From the NCBI GenBank assembly GCA_947097535.1, contig CAMURM010000133.1, forward strand, positions 1-5,521: a stretch of 5,521 nucleotides of DNA, in the 5' to 3' direction. The notes below the pieces were generated by a model. That model was not told where the DNA came from, made no database searches, and saw only the letters and a list, made by a program, of their open reading frames with translations. The position numbers and the translations under genes were made by a program. This document shows positions 1-5,521 of this stretch, piece after piece (the first letter of the stretch is position 1; the number at the start of each line of letters is the position of its first letter). Source of the DNA: an uncultured Selenomonas sp. Lineage in GTDB: Bacteria; Bacillota; Negativicutes; Selenomonadales; Selenomonadaceae.

Positions 1-845
1 CCCTTGACGGCGACCTTGTCGATCTCGTCGAGGAAGACGATGCCGCTCTTCTCCGCCGCGCGGATGGCAGCGTCCTTGACCTCCTCCATATCGACGAGCT
101 TCGCGGCTTCTTCCTGCTGGAAGAGCTTGCGCGCCGCTGCCACGGAGACCTTGCGCTTCTTCTGCTTCTTCGGCATGAGGTTCGCCATCATGTCCTGCAG
201 ATTGTCGCCCATACTCTCAAGGCTTGAGCCCGCGAACATGCCGACCATCGGCTTGCCCGAGTCCTCGATCTCGATCTCGATGACTTCCTTTTCCAGCTCG
301 CCCTTCAGGAGGCGCTTTCTGACCCACTCGCGACCCGCCGCGTACTTGGGCTCCTTTCCTTCCTCCTCGCTCTTTTCCTCGTCGTCACCGCCGCCGAAGA
401 GCTTGCCCAAGGGGTTCTGCGACTTCTTCGGCTGCGGCACGAAGGCATCGAGGATGCGCTCCTCGGCGAGCTCCGCCGCCCTCTCGCGCACCTTTTCCAT
501 GCGCTCCTGGCGCACCATGCGCACGGCTGTCTCGGCGAGGTCGCGCACGATGGACTCGACGTCACGGCCCACATAGCCGACCTCCGTGAACTTCGTCGCC
601 TCGACCTTGATGAAGGGCGCCTTGACGAGCTTCGCGAGACGGCGCGCGATCTCCGTCTTGCCGACGCCCGTCGAGCCGATCATCAGGATGTTCTTCGGTA
701 TGACGTCGTCCTGCATGGCGGCATCGAGCCTGCGGCTGCGCCAGCGGTTGCGAAGGGCGATGGCGACGGCGCGCTTCGCTTCCTTCTGTCCGACGATGTA
801 GCGATCGAGCTCCTCCACGATCTGCCGCGGCGTCTGCTCGTTCAC
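1..845 (-). CDS. hslU: HslU (ClpY), ATPase subunit of the HslVU protease; 3' end cut off by the window
   Basis: AAA+ unfoldase that recognises and unfolds proteins and threads them into the HslV chamber in the cytoplasm. The 281 visible residues read without interruption. They begin with the family-typical NEQTPRQIVEELDRYIVGQ, followed by Walker A GSTGVGKT (57-64, Lys63), the pore-loop GYVG (90-93), a charged I domain (about 110-245) and Walker B IVFLDEID (269-276). Sensor and C-terminal regions lie beyond the window; the family is usually about 440-470 residues. I chose GTG 845 because GGAGGA sits 7 nt upstream and the protein then starts where homologues start. ATG 860 and TTG 878 are in frame but have poorer SD sites and would add a non-conserved lead. 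The gene follows hslV by 34 nt, which supports a joint complex. Oddities: the I domain holds an acidic run, and Walker A has Ser where I recall Pro being usual. Identity is near certain; the start is less so. Confidence 0.96.
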   Translation of the reverse strand, partial: MNEQTPRQIVEELDRYIVGQKEAKRAVAIALRNRWRSRRLDAAMQDDVIPKNILMIGSTGVGKTEIARRLAKLVKAPFIKVEATKFTEVGYVGRDVESIVRDLAETAVRMVRQERMEKVRERAAELAEERILDAFVPQPKKSQNPLGKLFGGGDDEEKSEEEGKEPKYAAGREWVRKRLLKGELEKEVIEIEIEDSGKPMVGMFAGSSLESMGDNLQDMMANLMPKKQKKRKVSVAAARKLFQQEEAAKLVDMEEVKDAAIRAAEKSGIVFLDEIDKVAVK

Positions 846-852
846 GAGATTT

Positions 853-858
853 TCCTCC
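853..858 (-). promoter_or_regulatory. Shine-Dalgarno site of hslU (GGAGGA)
   Basis: GGAGGA ends 7 nt before GTG 845 and is the strongest ribosome site in the hslV-hslU gap. It overlaps the competing in-frame ATG at 860-858, so using it argues for the GTG start over the ATG. Confidence 0.7.
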
Positions 859-879
859 ATTTCGACCTTGTCCTGCAAA

Positions 880-1422
880 TCAATCCAGCTCCTCTACCTT
901 GATATTGTGATTCGTAAAGACGCATATATCGGCGGCAAGCGTCAGCGCCTCTTTGGCTATCTCCGCCGCTTCCATCTCCGTGTGCTTGACGAGGGCGCGC
1001 GCCGCCGCGAGCGCGTAGAAGCCGCCCGAGCCGATCGCCGCGACGTCGCCGTCCGGCTCGATGACCTCGCCGCTGCCCGAGATCATCAAGAGAGTTTCGG
1101 CATCGGCGACGAGAAGCAGCGCTTCGAGCTTCCGGAGCACGCGATCCGTGCGCCACTCCTTGGCGAGCTCGACCGAGGCGCGCATCAGGTTGCCGTTGAA
1201 CTCTTCGAGCTTCGCCTCGAACTTTTCAAAGAGCGTGAAGGCGTCAGCGACCGAGCCAGCGAAGCCCGCTACGACCTTGCCGTGGTAAAGGCGGCGCACC
1301 TTGCGCGCCGTCGATTTCATGATGGCGCTCTGCCCGAACGTGACCTGACCGTCGCCCGCGATCGCCGTCTTTCCCTTCTGGCGCACGGCGACGATGGTCG
1401 TTGCGTGAAATGAATGTTCCAT
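880..1422 (-). CDS. hslV: HslV (ClpQ), peptidase subunit of the HslVU protease
   Basis: Cytoplasmic N-terminal-nucleophile peptidase related to the proteasome beta subunit. It forms two stacked hexameric rings that degrade proteins fed by HslU. At 180 residues it has the family length. Visible are TTIVAV (8-13) with the presumed nucleophile Thr8, GDGQ (23-26, Asp24), Lys41 in RKVRR as the likely active-site lysine, GFAGSVADAFTLFE (53-66), and GSGG (131-134, Ser132). ATG 1422 is 5 nt from a perfect AGGAGGA and no better start exists, so Thr8 is preceded by MEHSFHA. Met before Glu is normally not removed, so activity should require cleavage of this leader. Bacillus subtilis ClpQ/CodW, reported to use an N-terminal Ser, carries a similar leader (recalled as MSSFHATT), so Ser4 is a second possible nucleophile. 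The gene lies 10 nt after trmFO and 34 nt before hslU. Confidence 0.98.
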   Translation of the reverse strand: MEHSFHATTIVAVRQKGKTAIAGDGQVTFGQSAIMKSTARKVRRLYHGKVVAGFAGSVADAFTLFEKFEAKLEEFNGNLMRASVELAKEWRTDRVLRKLEALLLVADAETLLMISGSGEVIEPDGDVAAIGSGGFYALAAARALVKHTEMEAAEIAKEALTLAADICVFTNHNIKVEELD

Positions 1423-1427
1423 AGATA

Positions 1428-1434
1428 TCCTCCT
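1428..1434 (-). promoter_or_regulatory. Shine-Dalgarno site of hslV (AGGAGGA)
   Basis: A near-consensus AGGAGGA lies 5 nt before ATG 1422. It overlaps the TAG stop of trmFO (1435-1433), so ribosomes ending trmFO sit on the hslV start region. This implies tight co-expression and fixes the hslV start, and hence the length of its leader peptide. Confidence 0.85.
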
Positions 1435-2746
1435 AGTCCATCTCGCCGCGAAAAGCTTCGAGCGCCGAAAGCGCGCGCTCGGCGAGCATTTCCTTCTTGC
1501 GCTTCTTGTCGCGGATGCGCCCTTCCAAGGGCGGCAGCAGGCCGAAGTTGATGTTCATCGGCTGGAAGTGGCGCGAATCCGCCTGCGTGATGTAGGCGGC
1601 GAGCGCGCCGTGGCACGTCTCGCGCGGGAAGACAAGCGGCACTTGCCCCATGGCAAGCCGCGCGGCGTTCAGACCCGCGACGAGCCCCGAGGCCGCCGAC
1701 TCGACGTAGCCTTCGACGCCCGTCATCTGCCCGGCGAAGAGGACTCCCGCCTCCTTCTTAAGCTGATACGTCGGCGCGAGAAGGCGCGGCGAATCGATGT
1801 ATGTGTTGCGGTGCATGACGCCGTAGCGCATGAACTCGGCATTCTCCAGCCCCGGAATCATGCGGAAAACGCGCCGCTGCTCGCCCCATTTCAGATGCGT
1901 CTGGAAGCCCACAATGTTGTAGAGCGTGCCCGCCGCGTTGTCCTGTCGCAGCTGCACGACGGCATGGGGGCGTCGCCCCGTCTTCGGGTCTTCGAGCCCG
2001 ACGGGCTTCAAGGGTCCGAAGAGCAGCGTGTCCTCGCCGCGCGCAGCCATGACCTCGACGGGCATGCAGCCCTCGAAGAACACGGGCTTTTCAAAGCTGT
2101 GCATCTCGGCGCACTCTGCCGTCGTCAGCGCCTGCCAGAAGGCGCGGTACTCCTCCTCCGTCATTGGGCAGTTGATGTAGGCGGGCTCGCCCTTGCCGTA
2201 GCGCGAGGCACGGTACGCCTTTGCCATGTCGATGGATTCGAGTGTCACGATGGGCGCCGCCGCGTCGTAAAAGTAAAAGGCGGTGTCGCCCAGCTCCTCG
2301 CGCAGGCGGGCGGCGAGCGCCCCGTCCGTCAGGGGTCCCGATGCCACGATGGTCACGGCGTCCGGCTCGCGCGGGATCGCCTCGACGCGCTCGCGCACGA
2401 TCTCGACGCGCGGGTGCGTCGTGAGCTTCTCGGTGCTAAAGCGCGAGAAGCCCTCGCGGTCGACGGCGAGCGCCCCGCCCGCCGGCACGCGCCGCGCGTC
2501 CGCCGCCGCCATGACGAGCGAATCGAGGCGGCGCATCTCTTCCTTCAGAACGCCGACGGCGTTTTCGAGCCCCGCGCCACGCAAGGAATTGCTGCAGACG
2601 AGCTCGGCGAAATCCGCCGTCTTGTGCGCAGGACTCGAAGCGGCGGGGCGCATCTCACAGAGCCTGACCAGAGCGCCGCTCTCGGCCGCCTGCCACGCAG
2701 CTTCGCTGCCCGCGAGTCCCGCGCCGACGATGATGACCTTCTTCAC
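1433..2746 (-). CDS. trmFO: TrmFO, folate- and FAD-dependent tRNA (uracil-54-C5)-methyltransferase
   Basis: Makes 5-methyluridine at position 54 in the T-loop of tRNA, using methylenetetrahydrofolate as carbon donor and reduced FAD, unlike SAM-dependent TrmA. At 437 residues it is full length. The N-terminus has the dinucleotide-binding motif VGAGLAGSEAA (GxGxxG at 8-13), then CEMRP (30-34) and ELVCSNSLRG (48-57) with Cys51. FFEGCMPVE (223-231) gives Cys227. These match the two cysteines known to matter in the family (Cys53 and Cys226 in B. subtilis, by recall). The C-terminal part has GQMTGVEGYVESAASG (339-354), a second FAD-contact motif, and FQPMNINFGLLPPL (394-407). The start is GTG 2746, which overlaps the topA stop in GTGA; GGAGG lies 7 nt upstream inside topA, so translation is probably coupled. 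It was formerly annotated as Gid/GidA-like; the length and motifs exclude MnmG, which is about 620 residues. Confidence 0.98.
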   Translation of the reverse strand: MKKVIIVGAGLAGSEAAWQAAESGALVRLCEMRPAASSPAHKTADFAELVCSNSLRGAGLENAVGVLKEEMRRLDSLVMAAADARRVPAGGALAVDREGFSRFSTEKLTTHPRVEIVRERVEAIPREPDAVTIVASGPLTDGALAARLREELGDTAFYFYDAAAPIVTLESIDMAKAYRASRYGKGEPAYINCPMTEEEYRAFWQALTTAECAEMHSFEKPVFFEGCMPVEVMAARGEDTLLFGPLKPVGLEDPKTGRRPHAVVQLRQDNAAGTLYNIVGFQTHLKWGEQRRVFRMIPGLENAEFMRYGVMHRNTYIDSPRLLAPTYQLKKEAGVLFAGQMTGVEGYVESAASGLVAGLNAARLAMGQVPLVFPRETCHGALAAYITQADSRHFQPMNINFGLLPPLEGRIRDKKRKKEMLAERALSALEAFRGEMD

Positions 2747-5148
2747 GATGTCGCCTCCGCAGCTTCCTTAGCCTCCGCAGCTTCCTTCGCTGCCGCGGCT
2801 TCCTTCGCCTTCTTCGCTTCGAGGCGCGCGCGGCTCTTTTCGATCTCCTTGTTGATCGGGTGGTCGACGCGCGTCCTGCACGCCTCGTTGCTGCAATAGG
2901 GCAGGATCCTGCCGTTCTTATAGCGGTGGCGCAGCATGAAGGCGCCGCATTCCGGGCACTTTTCCGTAAGCGGCTGATCCCACGTCACATAGTCGCACGC
3001 GGGGTAGTTCTCGCAGCCGTAGAACGCCTGCCCGCGCCTTGAGCGGCGCTCGACGATCTTGCCGCCGCACTTGGGGCACGGGACGCCCGTATCTTTCAAA
3101 AGCGGCTTCGTATTGCGGCAGTCGGGGAAGCCCGGGCACGCAAGGAACTTGCCGTAGCGCCCCTGCTTGACGACCATGTTCCTGCCGCACTTTTCGCAGA
3201 CGACGTCGGAAACCTCCTCGGGAATCTCGATCTCGCCGATCGCCTCGTCCGCCTCTTCGAGCGTCTTTTCAAACGGCCCGTAGAAGCTGCGCAGGAGGTC
3301 GTTCTTGTCCACCTTGCCCTCGGCGATCTCGTCGAGCTCGTTTTCCATCCCCGCCGTGAACTGCACGTCAACGATGTCCTTGAAGTATTCTTCGAGCATA
3401 TCGTTGACGAGGAAGCCCAGGTCGGTCGGCTGGAAGTGCTTGTCCTGGCGCACGACGTAGCCGCGCGCCAGAATCGTCTCGATGATCGGCGCGTAGGTGC
3501 TCGGGCGGCCAATGTCCTTTTCTTCGAGTGTCTTGACGAGCGATGCCTCGTTGTAGCGCGGCGGCGGCTCCGTGAAGTGCTGCTCGGGCAGGAGCTTGAC
3601 GAGCGAAAGCGCCTCGCCTGCCACAAGCTCAGGCAGGAGCACGTCCTTTTCCTTCTTGCTGTCCGCATAGACGGCGAGGAAGCCCGGGAACTTCAGCGTC
3701 GAGCCCGAGGCGCGCGCGATGTAGCGCTCGCCTGCCGCCACACTGATGCTGACCGTATCGAAGACGGCGGGCGTCATCTGGCTGGCGACGAAGCGCTGCC
3801 AAATCAGGGTGTAGAGGCGCAACTGATCGCGCGTGAGGTGCTTTTCCATCATCTCGGGCGTGTTCTCGACGCTCGTCGGGCGGATCGCCTCGTGCGCATC
3901 CTGCGCCTTCTTGCCCGCCGCGTAGACGTTCGGCTTCGCGGGCAGATAATCGGCGCCGAACGAAGTGCCGACGTAGTCGCGCACCTCGGCGAGCGCGAGG
4001 TCGGAAAGGCGTGTCGAATCCGTGCGCATGTAAGTGATGAGGCCGACGGGGCCGCGCCTGCCGAGCTCGACGCCCTCGTAGAGCTGCTGGGCGATCATCA
4101 TCGTGCGGCGCGACGTGAAGCCGAGCTTCCTTGATGCGTCCTGCTGCATGCTGCTCGTCGTAAACGGCGCGACGGGATTGCGCTTGCGCTCGCGCTTCTT
4201 GACCTCCTTGACCATGATGCTCTGACGCGCCAGATCCTCGACGAGCGCCTCCGTCTCCGCTTTGGAATGAAGTGCGAGCTTCTTGCCGTCGACGGTCGCG
4301 AGCTCGGCGGCAAACTGCGCGCCGCGCTCCTTCTTGAGCTTCATGCCGACCGTCCAGTATTCCTCGGGGATGAAAGCGCGGATTTCCTTCTCGCGGTCGC
4401 AGATCAGCTTGACCGTGACCGACTGCACGCGGCCGGCGGAAAGCCCCTTCTTGATCTTACGCCAGAGAAGCGGGCTGAGCTTGTAGCCGACGATGCGGTC
4501 GAGCATGCGGCGCGCCTGCTGCGCGTCCACACGGTCGATGTTGATCGGGTACGGATCCTTTACCGCCGCCTGTATGGCAGGCTTCGTGATCTCGTTGAAG
4601 ACGATGCGGCAGTTCTCCTGCGGGTCGATCCCGAGGATGTAGGCAAGATGCCAGGCGATCGCCTCTCCTTCGCGGTCAGGATCAGATGCGAGATAGACCT
4701 TGTCGGCGTGCTTCGCATCCTTCTTGAGCGCCTTGATCAGATCGCCCTTGCCGCGAATGTTGATGTACTTCGGCTCGAAGTCGTGCTCGACGTCGATGCC
4801 AAACTGGCTCTTGGGCAGATCGCGCAGATGTCCCATGGACGCGCGCACCATGTACTTCTTGCCGAGATACTTCTCGATCGTCTTCGCCTTCGCCGGCGAC
4901 TCGACGACGACCAGGGTCTTCGATGCCGTCTTCCGCGTCGTCTTCGCAGCCGTTTTCTTCGCGGTTGCCTTCTTCGCTGTGGCGGTCTTCGCAACTGCCT
5001 TCTTCGCCGCAGTGGCCTTCACAGCGGACTTTTTTGCAGTGGCAGTCTTCGCAGCGGACTTCTTTGCGGCAGAAGTCTTCACCTTCGCCGCCCTCCCCGT
5101 ACCTTCTGTATTCTTTTCCTGTGGCGTCTCTTTCTGCACTGTCGGCAA
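2743..5148 (-). CDS. topA: DNA topoisomerase I (type IA) with a histone-H1-like N-terminal extension
   Basis: Relaxes negative supercoils by cutting one strand through a tyrosine link. At 801 residues it is longer than the roughly 690 of Bacillus TopA. Residues 1-77 form a lysine/alanine-rich extension. The TOPRIM domain follows: VVVESPAKAKT with Glu83, then SDPDREGE (155-162) with Asp156, Asp158 and Glu160. GLSAGRVQSV is at 235-244, the active-site Tyr373 lies in GLITYMRTDS (369-378), and HEAIRPT is at 419-425. Three C-terminal zinc ribbons carry Cys 651/654/671/677, 691/694/712/718 and 731/734/752/757. The tail (770-801) is a Lys/Glu/Ala-rich stretch that looks helical. The start is TTG 5148: GGAGG is 7 nt upstream, an in-frame TAA lies at 5181-5179, and no ATG, GTG or other TTG intervenes. 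It sits 44 nt after dprA and overlaps trmFO by 4 nt. Enzyme identity is certain; the role of the extension is inferred. Confidence 0.98.
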   Translation of the reverse strand: MPTVQKETPQEKNTEGTGRAAKVKTSAAKKSAAKTATAKKSAVKATAAKKAVAKTATAKKATAKKTAAKTTRKTASKTLVVVESPAKAKTIEKYLGKKYMVRASMGHLRDLPKSQFGIDVEHDFEPKYINIRGKGDLIKALKKDAKHADKVYLASDPDREGEAIAWHLAYILGIDPQENCRIVFNEITKPAIQAAVKDPYPINIDRVDAQQARRMLDRIVGYKLSPLLWRKIKKGLSAGRVQSVTVKLICDREKEIRAFIPEEYWTVGMKLKKERGAQFAAELATVDGKKLALHSKAETEALVEDLARQSIMVKEVKKRERKRNPVAPFTTSSMQQDASRKLGFTSRRTMMIAQQLYEGVELGRRGPVGLITYMRTDSTRLSDLALAEVRDYVGTSFGADYLPAKPNVYAAGKKAQDAHEAIRPTSVENTPEMMEKHLTRDQLRLYTLIWQRFVASQMTPAVFDTVSISVAAGERYIARASGSTLKFPGFLAVYADSKKEKDVLLPELVAGEALSLVKLLPEQHFTEPPPRYNEASLVKTLEEKDIGRPSTYAPIIETILARGYVVRQDKHFQPTDLGFLVNDMLEEYFKDIVDVQFTAGMENELDEIAEGKVDKNDLLRSFYGPFEKTLEEADEAIGEIEIPEEVSDVVCEKCGRNMVVKQGRYGKFLACPGFPDCRNTKPLLKDTGVPCPKCGGKIVERRSRRGQAFYGCENYPACDYVTWDQPLTEKCPECGAFMLRHRYKNGRILPYCSNEACRTRVDHPINKEIEKSRARLEAKKAKEAAAAKEAAEAKEAAEATS
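2753..2805 (-). repeat. 18-bp tandem repeat encoding the TopA Lys-Glu-Ala tail
   Basis: On the minus strand AAGGAAGCTGCGGAGGC occurs twice exactly (2787-2771 and 2769-2753), one base apart. A third copy (2805-2789) matches at 14 of 17 bases. The period is 18 bp, or six codons (KEAAEA). The copy nearest trmFO supplies that gene's GGAGG ribosome site. Confidence 0.85.
2754..2758 (-). promoter_or_regulatory. Shine-Dalgarno site of trmFO (GGAGG)
   Basis: GGAGG lies 7 nt before GTG 2746, inside the last codons of topA and within a tandem-repeat copy. It supports the GTG start that overlaps the topA TGA. Confidence 0.75.
4918..5067 (-). repeat. 30-bp-period degenerate repeat encoding the TopA lysine/alanine extension
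   Basis: Five in-frame units of ten residues cover TopA residues 28-77: AKKSAAKTAT, AKKSAVKATA, AKKAVAKTAT, AKKATAKKTA and a decayed AKTTRKTASK. The DNA units are similar but carry many third-position changes, so the repeat is old or held by selection on the protein. The pattern resembles the AAKK/TAKK repeats of histone H1 tails and bacterial H1-like proteins, which bind DNA through dense positive charge. Confidence 0.85.
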
Positions 5149-5192
5149 GATCGCCCCTCCTCCACTCCTCCAAATACTTTATTTCATTAAAT
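5149..5192 (-). other. dprA-topA intergenic gap with tandem GGAGGAG sites
   Basis: These 44 nt are AT-rich on the dprA side and purine-rich on the topA side. GGAGGAG (5171-5165) and GGAGGAGGGG (5163-5154) are separated by one T. The GGAGG at 5160-5156 is 7 nt from the topA TTG and is the likely ribosome site; the other is too far away. I see no hairpin terminator and no promoter with two good boxes, so read-through from dprA is likely. Confidence 0.7.
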
Positions 5193-5521
5193 TCACTTTC
5201 GCGCGGCGCTGCGGATATACGTGCGCATGGGCGTTTCCTCGACGAGTCCCTTGACGCGCAAGCCCAACAGGAGAAATGCGACGTTTGCCGCCTTGCCCTG
5301 CAGGCGGCAGATCAGCTCATCGAGGGAAAGTGCCGTCTCGCGCGAAAGGAGCGCGTAGACTGCCGCCTCCTCGTCCGTCAGCTCCTGCGGCTGCAGCTCG
5401 CCGCTTTGCGGCTCTGCGCCCTCGTACTCAGCGGCGACGTCGGCGGCGCCGGTGACAAGGCGCGCGCCCTGCTGAATCAGGCGATGGCAGCCGCGGCTCG
5501 TCGCCGAGTAGATGCTGCCCG
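5193..5521 (-). CDS. dprA: DprA/Smf, DNA-processing protein; C-terminal 108 residues only
   Basis: DprA binds incoming single-stranded DNA during natural transformation and loads RecA; it is also kept in many bacteria not known to be transformable. Only the C-terminal part is visible, as the 5' end lies beyond the window. It opens with GSIYSATSRGCHRLIQQGARLVTGAADV, which matches the end of the Rossmann-like DprA core (GSIxSxxSxGxNxLIxxGA, then a DI/DV near the domain end). A variable linker rich in Glu, Gln and Pro follows (about 30-47). Residues 48-108 look like the DprA winged-helix domain: LTDEEAAVYALLSRETALSLDELICRL, then an aliphatic helix and GLVEETPMRTYIR. The ORF ends at TGA 5195-5193. 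The position directly upstream of topA is the standard Firmicutes arrangement and supports the call. Confidence 0.93.
   Translation of the reverse strand, partial: GSIYSATSRGCHRLIQQGARLVTGAADVAAEYEGAEPQSGELQPQELTDEEAAVYALLSRETALSLDELICRLQGKAANVAFLLLGLRVKGLVEETPMRTYIRSAARK

Noticed and set aside
868..1413. A 181-codon plus-strand frame opposite hslV
   Set aside because: It spans almost exactly hslV, is highly charged without a known fold, and is explained as a shadow of that gene.
1568..2899. A 443-codon open frame on the plus strand, antisense to trmFO
   Set aside because: The opposite strand encodes an intact, motif-complete TrmFO. The plus frame is Arg/Ala/His-rich with no recognisable domain, typical of antisense frames in GC-rich genes.
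4918..5067. The 30-bp period as a CRISPR array or non-coding satellite
   Set aside because: Units are contiguous with no spacers, degenerate at third codon positions and in frame with topA, so it is a coding repeat.
4267..5190. A 307-codon plus-strand frame rich in Leu and Arg opposite the topA 5' part
   Set aside because: It mirrors the TopA codons, and its LR/CG-rich repetitive end is just the reverse of the Lys/Ala repeat. There is no family resemblance and topA is certain.
5149..5192. Possible promoter for topA in the AT-rich part of the gap
   Set aside because: No -35/-10 pair with proper spacing fits in the 44 nt; AT-richness alone is not enough.
5177..5196. Tiny frame GTG AAT TTA ATG AAA TAA starting at the dprA stop (GTGA overlap)
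   Set aside because: It would encode five residues only, lacks a proper SD and is most simply intergenic sequence. A leader role cannot be supported.

Overview
The window is a stretch of bacterial core genome. All five genes lie on the minus strand and read from high to low coordinates: dprA (3' end only), topA, trmFO, hslV, hslU (5' part only). This is the conserved Firmicutes order around dprA-topA-trmFO-(xerC)-hslV-hslU-codY. The DNA is GC-rich with strong Shine-Dalgarno sites. The protein sequences resemble the Bacillus type (HslV reading SFHATTI...GDGQVTFGQ, folate-dependent TrmFO, three zinc ribbons in TopA). Together these suggest a high-GC member of the Firmicutes, perhaps a Negativicutes (Selenomonas/Mitsuokella-like) bacterium. 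That placement is inference from gene order and sequence feel, not from a search.

Layout: 5521-5193 is the C-terminal end of DprA with its winged-helix domain. A 44-nt gap with a tandem purine-rich Shine-Dalgarno region leads to topA (5148-2743), which starts at TTG. The topA stop overlaps the GTG start of trmFO by 4 nt (trmFO 2746-1433). Ten nt later comes hslV (1422-880), whose SD overlaps the trmFO stop. hslU follows after 34 nt, probably from GTG 845, and runs off the window at position 1. No gap exceeds 44 nt, and I see no terminator or convincing promoter inside. The genes therefore look like one transcription unit that begins and ends outside the window. Three of the four visible starts are not ATG.

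Functions: DprA handles incoming single-stranded DNA, TopA relaxes negative supercoils, TrmFO makes m5U54 in tRNA, and HslV with HslU forms an ATP-dependent two-component protease. They share an operon by old conserved synteny rather than one pathway, apart from the hslVU pair.

I found no undescribed system. Worth a second look are: a histone-H1-like lysine/alanine repeat at the TopA N-terminus; a short HslV pro-segment that hides the catalytic residue; no xerC between trmFO and hslV; an 18-bp repeat at the topA 3' end that carries the trmFO ribosome-binding site; and an acidic insertion in the HslU I domain.
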